The notes under the pieces were generated by a model, which saw only the letters and a program-made list of their open reading frames with translations, was not told where the DNA came from and ran no database searches. A stretch of DNA of 37,201 nt from Pseudonocardia sp. CNS-139. GTDB lineage: Bacteria; Actinomycetota; Actinomycetes; Mycobacteriales; Pseudonocardiaceae. The position numbers and the translations under genes are program-made. Location: contig MKJX01000218.1 of assembly GCA_001942415.1 (NCBI GenBank), positions 1-37,201 of the forward strand, given 5' to 3'. This document shows, one piece after another, positions 8,460 through 15,791 of the stretch (the first letter of the stretch is position 1; every line of letters begins with the position of its first letter).

Positions 8460-9728
8460 TCAGACGACGTACGGGATGGTCTGCGGACCCTCCGGCAGCA
8501 CGCACACCCGGCTCTCCGGCCCGGCCGCCGCGAGCAGCTCGGCGACCGTCGCGCCGATGTCCGGCGTCTGCGTGAGGTGCGCGGTGGAGAGGTCGGCGTC
8601 GCTGAGCCCGCCGGTGTGCATGACGACGTTCGCGCGGCTCTGGATGCCGGCCTGGATCTGCACCTGCCACTGGTCGGGCGTGGTCTCGGCGCGCCCGGCG
8701 ATCGACGCGACGAGCGCCTGAGGGGAGGGCGCCGACGCGAGCACCTCGCGGTAGGAGCCGTGGTCGGGGAACCCGTCGCGGCACTCGGCGGCGCAGATGA
8801 TCGTGCCCCGCTCGGCGAGCACCGTCATGCCCGCGGACATGCCCTTGACGGACTGGTAGAGGTTCTGGTCGAGCGGGAAGCCGGAGCCGGTGGTGACGAC
8901 CACCTCGAACCGGCCCGGCACCGGCGCCATCGCGATCTCCTTGGCCGCGGCCCGCGCGGCGGCGTGCATGGCGAACAGCTCCCCGCCGAACGCCGCGACG
9001 ATCCGCTGCTCGCTGTTCAGCACGACGTCCAGCGCGAAGTCGACCTCGCCCGCGCCGCCGACGACCGCGCGGATGTCGTCGTGCACCGGGTTGCCCTCGC
9101 AGACGGCCCACGTGGCGTGCGGGTGCCCGATGCGGGCCGCGTCGTGCAGCGTGAGCACGGTGTCGAGGCCCGCGAGCCCGGGCGCGACCATCTTCGGGCC
9201 GCCGCTGAACCCGGCGAAGAAGTGCGGCTCGACGAACCCGGTGGTGATCCGCAGGTCGGCCTCGACCCAGTGCCGGTTCAGCCACACCGGCACGCCGTTG
9301 CCGTGCACCCCCCGCCAGACCAGCGACGACCGGTCGCGGGCGTCGTGGTTCACCACGTGCACCCGGTCGTAGGCGGCGCCGAGCATCGCCCGCAGCTCGT
9401 CCTCGGTGTTGCCGCGGTGGGTGCCGGTGGCGACCAGCACCAGCACGTCGTCCGGGTCGACGATCCCGTCCAGCTCGTCGAGCACCGCGGGGACGACGAG
9501 GTCGCGCGGCTGGGCGCGGGTGCCGTCGCAGATGGAGATCGCGACGCGCTGCCCCGGCCGGGCCAGCTCCCGCAGCGGCGGGCCGGCGACCGGCGAGCGC
9601 AGCGCCGCCCGGAGCACGGCGCCGGCGTCGGGCGCGGCGGCCCGGGCCACCGGCGTGACGACCGTGGTGCGCCGCTCGGGCAGCTCCACGTCGAGCCCGT
9701 CGCTGCCGTAGGCGAGATGTACCCGCAC
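8460..9728 (-). CDS. larA: LarA-family nickel-pincer 2-hydroxyacid racemase/epimerase
   Basis: 422 aa from GTG 9728, with GGGAGG 9 nt upstream. LarA interconverts the enantiomers of a 2-hydroxyacid using the nickel-pincer nucleotide (NPN). The residues known to matter in Lactiplantibacillus LarA have matching positions: catalytic H104 in ATGTHRGNTED and H169 in VEPHFFAGFSGGPK, the NPN-bearing lysine K179 in the same motif, and H195 in TLHDAARIGHPHA as the likely Ni ligand, each offset by 4-5 residues from the reference numbering. D68 in ICDGTRAQP is also conserved. The substrate may be lactate, malate or an aromatic or sugar hydroxyacid. The larB, larC and larE cofactor genes are not in the window. 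Confidence 0.88.
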   Translation of the reverse strand: MRVHLAYGSDGLDVELPERRTTVVTPVARAAAPDAGAVLRAALRSPVAGPPLRELARPGQRVAISICDGTRAQPRDLVVPAVLDELDGIVDPDDVLVLVATGTHRGNTEDELRAMLGAAYDRVHVVNHDARDRSSLVWRGVHGNGVPVWLNRHWVEADLRITTGFVEPHFFAGFSGGPKMVAPGLAGLDTVLTLHDAARIGHPHATWAVCEGNPVHDDIRAVVGGAGEVDFALDVVLNSEQRIVAAFGGELFAMHAAARAAAKEIAMAPVPGRFEVVVTTGSGFPLDQNLYQSVKGMSAGMTVLAERGTIICAAECRDGFPDHGSYREVLASAPSPQALVASIAGRAETTPDQWQVQIQAGIQSRANVVMHTGGLSDADLSTAHLTQTPDIGATVAELLAAAGPESRVCVLPEGPQTIPYVV

Positions 9729-9862
9729 GTCCGCCGTCCTCCCCCGGGAGCCCTCCCGATCGTCCCCGCAACACTAGGTCAGCGACGCGCTGGTCCGACG
9801 TACCGCCGCACGGGGGAGAACGGGGCAATCGGTTCACCCGTCTGTTGCCGGATATGTGTCGG

Positions 9863-9883
9863 AAGGTGATCACAGGCCACCTT
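9863..9883. promoter_or_regulatory. Inverted repeat, candidate LysR operator between larA and lysR
   Basis: AAGGTG-N9-CACCTT is a perfect dyad lying 18 bp before the lysR -10 box and about 135 bp upstream of larA. LysR-type regulators commonly bind such dyads to repress themselves and activate the divergent gene. Confidence 0.45.
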
Positions 9884-9900
9884 GTGGGGGACGCCCGCGC

Positions 9901-9906
9901 TATGGT
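9901..9906 (+). promoter_or_regulatory. -10 box TATGGT of a leaderless lysR mRNA
   Basis: TATGGT is followed by 5 nt and then GTG 9912, with no Shine-Dalgarno in between, the usual layout of actinobacterial leaderless transcripts. Confidence 0.45.
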
Positions 9907-9911
9907 CCGCC

Positions 9912-10844
9912 GTGCTCTCCGTGCACCTCCCCGATTTACGCTCCCTGGAATTACTGCTCGCTGTCGCGCGCACCGGCAGTCTCGGCGCCGCAGGCCGTGA
10001 GCTGGGTCTGACCCAGCAAGCCGTGTCTGCCCGAATTCGCACGGTCGAGCAGCTCGTCGGCCTCCCGGTCGTGCACCGCGGGCCCCGGGGCAGCACGTTG
10101 ACGGGCGCGGGTGCACTGCTCGTGGACTGGTCCACGCGCGTGCTCACCGCGGCCGAGGAACTCGACGCCGGCATCGCCTCACTGCGCCGGCACGGCCGCA
10201 ACGGGCACCTCGCCGTCGCGGCCTCCACGACGATCGCCGAGTTCCTCCTGCCGGGCTGGCTGGTGCGGCTCGGCACCGAGCAGGACGCGGCCGGCCGCCA
10301 GCAGCGCACGGCGGTGCGGCTGGCCGTGCACGACAGCGAACGGGTCGGCGCCGAGGTGCTCGGCGGCCGCGTCCAGCTCGGGTTCGTCGAGGGTCCGGAC
10401 GTGCCGGCCGGGCTCGCCGCGGACGTCATCGGCCGCGACGAGCTGGCGGTTGTGGTGCCGACCGGGCACCCGTGGGCCCGCCGCACCGTGGACGTCGGCG
10501 AGCTGGCCGCGACGCCGCTCGTCGTGCTCGACGGCGGGGCCGGGCCCCGGCAGGCGTTCGACCGCGCGCTGGCCGCCGCCGCGCCGGGCCGGCGGGCGCA
10601 GCCGCTGCTGGAGCTGTCGGCCACCGCCGCCGTCCGCAGCGCCGTGCTCGCCGGGGCCGCCCCGGGCGTGCTCTCCGACCTGGCCGTGCGCGACGACCTG
10701 GCGTCCGGCCGGCTGTACCGGGTGGCGGTCTCCGGCCTGGGGCTCACCCGCGAGCTGCGGGTGGTCCGGCCGGACGGGCCGACCCCGGAGGGCCCCGCCG
10801 GGCACCTGCTGCGGATCGCCACGCGCGACCCCGCGAGCCCGTAG
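9912..10844 (+). CDS. LysR-type transcriptional regulator
   Basis: 310 aa from GTG 9912 (VLSVHLPDLRSLELLLAVAR). That start is preferred over an in-frame TTG at 9882 because of the -10 box just upstream. The N-terminal winged HTH reads RTGSLGAAGRELGLTQQAVS then ARIRTVEQLVGLPVVHRGPR, a standard LysR DNA-binding domain. Two alpha/beta subdomains follow for inducer binding (GHLAVAASTTIAEFLLPGWL, VQLGFVEGPDV, LAVVVPTGHPWA). It is divergent from larA and separated by 183 bp carrying a dyad, so it most likely controls the hydroxy-acid genes. Confidence 0.92.
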   Translation: MLSVHLPDLRSLELLLAVARTGSLGAAGRELGLTQQAVSARIRTVEQLVGLPVVHRGPRGSTLTGAGALLVDWSTRVLTAAEELDAGIASLRRHGRNGHLAVAASTTIAEFLLPGWLVRLGTEQDAAGRQQRTAVRLAVHDSERVGAEVLGGRVQLGFVEGPDVPAGLAADVIGRDELAVVVPTGHPWARRTVDVGELAATPLVVLDGGAGPRQAFDRALAAAAPGRRAQPLLELSATAAVRSAVLAGAAPGVLSDLAVRDDLASGRLYRVAVSGLGLTRELRVVRPDGPTPEGPAGHLLRIATRDPASP

Positions 10845-11011
10845 CCACCGGGCCGTCCTGCGACGATGATCACGGTCCGGCCGGCGATCCGGCGCACGCG
10901 GGCGGCACCGGCGGGCCCGGCTCGTGGCCGCCGGCACCACCCGGGCGGGGAGGTTCTCCGAACGCAGTGGCCGGACCGACGACGTCCCGGCGCACCGGTA
11001 CGGGCGCGACC

Positions 11012-11017
11012 TACCCT
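11012..11017 (+). promoter_or_regulatory. -10 box TACCCT of the leaderless ECF sigma gene
   Basis: TACCCT is followed by exactly 6 nt (GACACC) and the GTG start at 11024; no ribosome-binding site fits between. Confidence 0.5.
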
Positions 11018-11023
11018 GACACC

Positions 11024-11968
11024 GTGGTCGCGCCCGAGGAGGTCCGTGCGTTCGAGGCCCAGCGGGCGCGCCTGTTCGCGATCGCCTACCGCCTGCTCGG
11101 CTCTGCGAGCGAGGCCGAGGACGCCGTGCAGGACACCTACCTGCGGTGGGACGGCGCCGACCGGGCCGGGGTGCGCGAGCCGGCCGCGTGGCTCACCCGC
11201 GTGCTGACCAACCTCTGCCTCACCCGCCTGACGTCGGCCCGCGCCCGCCGCGAGACCTACGTCGGCCCGTGGCTGCCCGAGCCGGTGCTGACCGCCGGGG
11301 CCGGCGCCGACGCGCTCGGCCCGCTGGACACGGCCGAGCAGCGCGACTCCGTCTCGATGGCGTTCCTGCTCCTGCTGGAGCGGCTCACCCCGCCGGAGCG
11401 GGCGGTGTTCGTGCTGCGGGAGGCGTTCGGCCACTCGCACCGCGAGATCGCCGCGATCCTCGACGTCACCGAGTCCGCGAGCCAGCAGCTGCACCACCGG
11501 GCCCGGCAGCACGTCGCCGACGGGCGGCCGCGGTTCGAGCCCTCCCCCGCCGAGCGCACGCGCGTCGCCCGCCGGTTCCTGGCCGCCGCCCGCGGCGGAG
11601 ACCTGGCCGCGCTGGAGGAGCTGCTCGCGGCCGACGCCGTGTCGTGGGCCGACGGCGGCGGGCGCGTCACGGCGGCCCGCCTCCCGGTGCGCGGCGCCGC
11701 GAAGGTGGCCCGCTACCTGGGCTGGCTCAGCGGCGAGGTGACCGGCGTGGAGGTCGTGGAGACCGAGGTCAACGGGCAGCCGGGCGTCGCGGTGCTGATG
11801 GACGGCGCGCTGGGGCTCATCGTCGTGCTGGAGATCGCGGACGGCCGGGTCGGGACCGTGCGGCTGACCGTCAACCCGGACAAGCTCGGGTTCGCCGCCG
11901 CCCAGCTCGGCGTGAGCGGGATCACGGCGGAGGGCGTCAGGAACTGGAGCGCCGCTCGGCTCAGGTGA
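11024..11968 (+). CDS. ECF41-type sigma factor with C-terminal SnoaL-like domain (SigJ-like)
   Basis: 314 aa from GTG 11024. Region 2 reads RARLFAIAYRLLGSASEAED then AVQDTYLRW. Region 4 reads LTPPERAVFVLREAFGHSHR, EIAAILDVTESASQQLHHRA. The extra ~110-residue NTF2/SnoaL-like tail carries both ECF41 signatures, DGGGR (in SWADGGGRVTAARLPVRG) and NPDKL (in RLTVNPDKLGFAAAQLGV). In this family the tail replaces an anti-sigma factor and tunes polymerase binding. ECF41 genes usually sit beside a carboxymuconolactone decarboxylase, oxidoreductase or epimerase that is their target; here the flavoprotein 31 bp downstream fits that role. Confidence 0.93.
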   Translation: MVAPEEVRAFEAQRARLFAIAYRLLGSASEAEDAVQDTYLRWDGADRAGVREPAAWLTRVLTNLCLTRLTSARARRETYVGPWLPEPVLTAGAGADALGPLDTAEQRDSVSMAFLLLLERLTPPERAVFVLREAFGHSHREIAAILDVTESASQQLHHRARQHVADGRPRFEPSPAERTRVARRFLAAARGGDLAALEELLAADAVSWADGGGRVTAARLPVRGAAKVARYLGWLSGEVTGVEVVETEVNGQPGVAVLMDGALGLIVVLEIADGRVGTVRLTVNPDKLGFAAAQLGVSGITAEGVRNWSAARLR

Positions 11969-11999
11969 TGTCCCACCGCCGAGAACGAAGGAGCGCACG

Positions 12000-13117
12000 G
12001 TGGCGCATCGCATCGTGGTCGCGGGGGCCGGTTACAGCGGCCTCGCGGCGGCCCTCAGGATCGCCCGGCAGACCCACGACGCCGGGGTCGTGCTCGTCAA
12101 CGCCGGCGACCGGTTCGTCGAACGGGTCCGGCTGCACCAGATCGCCGCAGGTCAGAACGTGGGCGAGCACCCGCTCGCGGACGTCCTGCGCGGCAGCCGG
12201 GTGCGGCTGGTGGTCGCGCGGGTGCGCGCGATCGACCCCGACCGCCGCGAGCTGGTGCTCGACGACCGCGAGCCGCTGCCCTACGACACCCTCCTCTACG
12301 CGCTGGGCAGCGGGCCGGCGGCCGGCACCGCCGACTCGGGGGCCGTGCCCGTCGCGCACCTCGACGGGGCCCGCGAGCTGCGCAAGCGGGTCGCCGACCT
12401 GGCCGCGGGCGACACCCTCACGGTGGTCGGCGCCGGGCTGACCGGCATCGAGACCGTCACCGAGCTGGCCGAGGCCCATCCCCGGCTGCGGGTGCGGCTG
12501 CTGACGGACGCCGAGCCGGGCGCCGGTCTCTCGCCGCGGGCGCGGGCGCACCTGCGCCGGGTGTTCGACCGGCTCGGTATCGCGGTGCGCACGGGCGTCA
12601 CCGTCGCCGAGGCACGGCCGGACGCCGTCGTGCTCGCGGGCGGGGAGACCGTCCCGAGCGACCTGACGGTACGGACCACCGGGTTCTCGGTGCCGCGGCT
12701 GGCCGCCGACGCGGGATCGCGACCGACCCGAACGGCCGGGTGCTCGTCGACGGCACGCTGCGCTCGGTCTCCCACCCGGACGTCCTCGCGGTCGGCGACA
12801 GCGCACTCGCCCGCACCCCGCAGGGGGCCGAGGTGCGCATGTCGTGCGCGGCCGGGCTCCCGACCAGCCAGTACGTCGCCGACGCGATCACCGCCCGGCT
12901 GGCCGGGCGGCAGCCGCGCCCGCTGCGGTTCCGCTACTACCTGCAGTGCCTGAGCCTGGGGCGCCGCGACGGGCTGGTGCAGGTGGTCGACCCGGAGGAC
13001 CGGCCCCGCGACCTGGTGCTCACGGGGCCGGCCGCGGCCCGGGTGAAGGAGCTGATCGTGCGCGGGGCGTACTGGACGGCGCGCAACCCGGGCCCGTACG
13101 CGCCCCGCCTGCGCTGA
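12000..13117 (+). CDS. NDH-2-like FAD-dependent pyridine nucleotide oxidoreductase, one frame break
   Basis: About 372 aa from GTG 12000, with AAGGAG 6 nt upstream. The N-terminal FAD-binding Rossmann motif is IVVAGAGYSGLAAALRIARQ; the second, for NAD(P)H, is TLTVVGAGLTGIETVTELAE. The ATG box lies in YDTLLYALGSG, and the C-terminal FAD segment in HPDVLAVGDSALARTPQGAEVRMS after the break. The break falls at about 12713, where GCGGGATCGCG needs one more G to rejoin GIATDPNGRVLVDGTL. It oxidises NAD(P)H and passes electrons to an unknown acceptor. It is the neighbour of the ECF41 sigma gene and probably its target; ECF41 oxidoreductase partners are described for this family. Confidence 0.85.
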
Positions 13118-13121
13118 CCCG

Positions 13122-14372
13122 TCAGCCGGCCGTCAGCCACAGCGCAGCGGGCGTGCGCACCTGCATGAGCGGCTTGTAGGTCAGCGGCGCGTCGGGGGCG
13201 AGCGCCAGCCTCGGGAACCGGCGGGCCAGCTGCTCCAGCGCGACCTCCAGCTCCAGCCGGGCCAGCGGCGCGCCGACGCAGTTGTGCAGGCCGTAGCCGA
13301 ACGCGAGGTGCGCCTTCCCCGGCCGGCCCGGCCGGAACACCCCGGGCTCGTCGACGACGGACTCGTCGTGGTTGGCCGACCCGTAGAGCAGCAGGAGCCG
13401 GTCACCCGCGGCGATCCGGGCGTCGCCGAGCACGGTGTCGCGGGTGGCGGTGCGGAAGTTGCCGAGGATCGGGGTGTCGAGGCGCAGGCCCTCCAGCGCG
13501 ACGGCGGCCGGGTCGAGCTCGCCCGCCACCAGCGCGTCCCACGCGCCCGGCTCGCGCAGCAGCGCCAGCACGGTGTTGGTCAGCGCGCTGCCGGTGGTCT
13601 CGTAGCCCGCGGCGACGAGGTTGAAGATGTTGTTCGCCACCTCGTCCGGGGTGAGCGCCGGGCCGCCGTCACCGATCATGAAGCTGACCAGGTCGGAGCC
13701 GGGCTCGGCGGTCCGGCGGTCGACGAGCCCGCGGAAGTACGCGACGGCGGTGGCCAGGTCGGCGCCCAGGGTCTCCAGCTGCTCCTCGGTCATCGCCCGG
13801 TGCCCGAGGCCCACCGCGACCAGCTCGTCGGCCCACCGGCGGATGTCGGCGAGGTCCTCCGCGGGCACGCCGATGACGTCCATCACGACGGCCACGGGGA
13901 AGATCGCCGAGAACTCCGCGACCAGGTCGAACCGCTGCGGGTGCGGGATCGCGTCGACCTTCGCGGCGATCGTGGCGCGCACCGCCGGGTCGTACCCGCT
14001 GATCGCCCGGGGCCCGAAGCTGGTGTGCAGCGCGCGCCGGATGGGCCCGTGCGCGGGCGGGTCGAGCTGGGTGACCGTGCCGTTGTCGTAGTGGTAGTCC
14101 ATGACGGCCTGCGCCTTCGGCGGCAGCCCGGTGGGGCGCGGGAAGACGTCGCGGGAGGAGAACGTCGCGGGGTCGGTGCAGACGGCCCGGATGTCGGCGT
14201 CGCGCGTGACGCACCACGACGCCAGCGCCTCCGAGAAGAAGACCGGCTGCTCGCGCCGCGCCGTCGCGAGGTGCGCGTAGGCGTCGGGCCCGTGCGGGCC
14301 GAACGGGTTGAAGCCGGCGCCGGCGAAGCCCGGGGTGTGCACCGGGCAGGTGGCGGAGTCGGTGGTGGTCAT
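13122..14372 (-). CDS. Cytochrome P450 (second gene of coupled pair)
   Basis: 416 aa from ATG 14372, with GAGGAG 5 nt upstream. The haem-binding loop is FGYGLHNCVGAPLARLE with the thiolate Cys, the I-helix oxygen-activating motif is AAGYETTG, and the K-helix ExxR is EGLRLDTP. The N-terminal TCPVH leads into a soluble bacterial class I P450 with no membrane anchor, so it needs separate ferredoxin and reductase partners, none of which are nearby. Its ATG overlaps the TGA of the upstream P450 by 4 nt (ATGA), so the two are translationally coupled and probably act in one pathway. Substrate unknown. Confidence 0.93.
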   Translation of the reverse strand: MTTTDSATCPVHTPGFAGAGFNPFGPHGPDAYAHLATARREQPVFFSEALASWCVTRDADIRAVCTDPATFSSRDVFPRPTGLPPKAQAVMDYHYDNGTVTQLDPPAHGPIRRALHTSFGPRAISGYDPAVRATIAAKVDAIPHPQRFDLVAEFSAIFPVAVVMDVIGVPAEDLADIRRWADELVAVGLGHRAMTEEQLETLGADLATAVAYFRGLVDRRTAEPGSDLVSFMIGDGGPALTPDEVANNIFNLVAAGYETTGSALTNTVLALLREPGAWDALVAGELDPAAVALEGLRLDTPILGNFRTATRDTVLGDARIAAGDRLLLLYGSANHDESVVDEPGVFRPGRPGKAHLAFGYGLHNCVGAPLARLELEVALEQLARRFPRLALAPDAPLTYKPLMQVRTPAALWLTAG

Positions 14373-15601
14373 GCGGGCTCCTCGGTGGGGCGCGGGGTGA
14401 AGACGACGTCGAGCCGTTCGGGGCCGCGGGTGAAGAGCCCCGTGCGGACGGGCGTGCAGCCGTCGGCGAGGCGCAGGTCGCCTGCCATGTCGAGCAGCGC
14501 GTTCACCCCCGCGACGACCTCGGCCCGCGCGAGCTGGGCGCCGACGCAGAAGTGCCGGCCCAGCCCGAACCCGACGTGGTCGGCACCGCCGCTGAAGGCC
14601 CGCCGCGTGTCGAGGTCGGGCCGGTGGACGTCGAACTCGGCGGGCCGGTCGAACCGGCGCGGGTCCCGGTTGGCCGCCCCCACCAGGCACGTCACGGTGC
14701 TGCCGGCGGGGACCGTGCCGCCGGAGAAGTCGACGTCCTCGGTGGTGATCCGCATGACCATCTGGATCATCGGCGAGTGCCGCAGGCTCTCGGCGAACGC
14801 GGCCTCGACGAGCGCGCGGTCGGCCCGGACCGCGGCGAGCTGGTCCGGGTGCTCCAGCAGCAGCTGCATGACGCTGCCGATGCCCTTGTCCGTCGTCTCG
14901 GCGCCCGCGGTGAGCAGCAGGCTCACGAACGCCTTGACCTCCACGTTCGACATGCGCACGCCGTCGATCTCGGCGTGGGTGAGCGTCGAGAGCAGGTCGT
15001 CGCCGGGCGCGGTGCGGCGGCCCTCGATGAGCGGGATGAGGTACTCCGCGATCTCGTCGCGGGTGCGCAGCCCGGCCGCCTCGGCCTCGGGGCTCTGGCC
15101 CAGGCTCGACACGAAGTCGACGATCAGGGTGTACCAGCGGTGGAACCGCTCGTGGTCCTGCGGCGGCAGCCCGAACACGTCGACCATCACCATGATCGGC
15201 AGCCGGGTGGCGAACTGCCCGACGAGGTCGGCGCGGCCGTCCGGGGCGAACGCGGCGGCGAGGTCGCGGGCGGTGCGCTCGATCACCGGCTGGAACTTCT
15301 CGGCCAGCTCCCGGCCCCGGAACGACGGCGCCACCAGCGCCCGGCGGGTGGCGTGCTCGCGGCCGTCCATCTGCATGAACGTCGGCCCGTGCACGGGCTC
15401 CAGCTGCCACTCGTAGTTCTTGGTGGAGAATCGCGGGTCCTTGAACGCCAGCTCGACGTCCTCGTAGCGGCTGACCACGTAGGTCTGCAACGTCTCGTGC
15501 CAGAGCAGCGGGTGCTCGTCGAGGAAGGCCGGGTAGAGCGCGTTCGGGTCGGCGGCGAAGGCCGCGGAGAGGATGTCCGGCACGGTTTCGGTGCTGCTCA
15601 C
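14369..15601 (-). CDS. Cytochrome P450 (first gene of coupled pair)
   Basis: 410 aa from GTG 15601 (VSSTETVPDILSAAFAADPN). Haem loop FGLGRHFCVGAQLARAE, I-helix LTAGAETTDKG, ExxR in ESLRHSP; HATRRALVAPSFRG is the C-helix. It is a soluble bacterial P450 of normal length. Sequence similarity to its partner is limited to P450 core motifs, so the pair is not a recent duplication. The promoter region between this gene and the kinase holds a TGAGTA/TACTCA palindrome that may bind a regulator. The two P450s lie about 21 kb from the hexapeptide array and should not be assumed to belong to it. Confidence 0.93.
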   Translation of the reverse strand: MSSTETVPDILSAAFAADPNALYPAFLDEHPLLWHETLQTYVVSRYEDVELAFKDPRFSTKNYEWQLEPVHGPTFMQMDGREHATRRALVAPSFRGRELAEKFQPVIERTARDLAAAFAPDGRADLVGQFATRLPIMVMVDVFGLPPQDHERFHRWYTLIVDFVSSLGQSPEAEAAGLRTRDEIAEYLIPLIEGRRTAPGDDLLSTLTHAEIDGVRMSNVEVKAFVSLLLTAGAETTDKGIGSVMQLLLEHPDQLAAVRADRALVEAAFAESLRHSPMIQMVMRITTEDVDFSGGTVPAGSTVTCLVGAANRDPRRFDRPAEFDVHRPDLDTRRAFSGGADHVGFGLGRHFCVGAQLARAEVVAGVNALLDMAGDLRLADGCTPVRTGLFTRGPERLDVVFTPRPTEEPA

Positions 15602-15685
15602 GGAAGATCGACGCCCTTCGGACGGACCGGGTCGGCAGCGTGGGGCTGCCGGGCGTGACGCTAGGTCGGTGATCGGGACGGCGAC

Positions 15686-15702
15686 TGAGTAACGAGTACT
15701 CA
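15686..15702. promoter_or_regulatory. Palindrome TGAGTA-N5-TACTCA upstream of the P450 pair
   Basis: A perfect 6-5-6 dyad (TGAGTA ACGAG TACTCA), 85 bp upstream of the P450 start and 90 bp before the kinase start. The size and spacing resemble a TetR- or GntR-family operator. The cognate regulator is not identifiable in the window. Confidence 0.45.
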
Positions 15703-15779
15703 TCACGGGCCGGCGTGGACCGTCCGGACGGGCGCCGCTGGGCCGTCCGGACGAGCGGTTCCCGGTCGGAACCCGGCCG

Positions 15780-15785
15780 TAGACT
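15780..15785 (+). promoter_or_regulatory. -10 box TAGACT of the leaderless kinase gene
   Basis: TAGACT, then 6 nt (GCGCCG), then GTG 15792. No Shine-Dalgarno is present. Confidence 0.5.
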
Positions 15786-15791
15786 GCGCCG

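Noticed and set aside
13122..15601. The two P450s as modifying enzymes of the hexapeptide array
   Set aside because: They are about 21 kb away, with housekeeping genes between, and minimal RiPP P450s normally adjoin their precursor.
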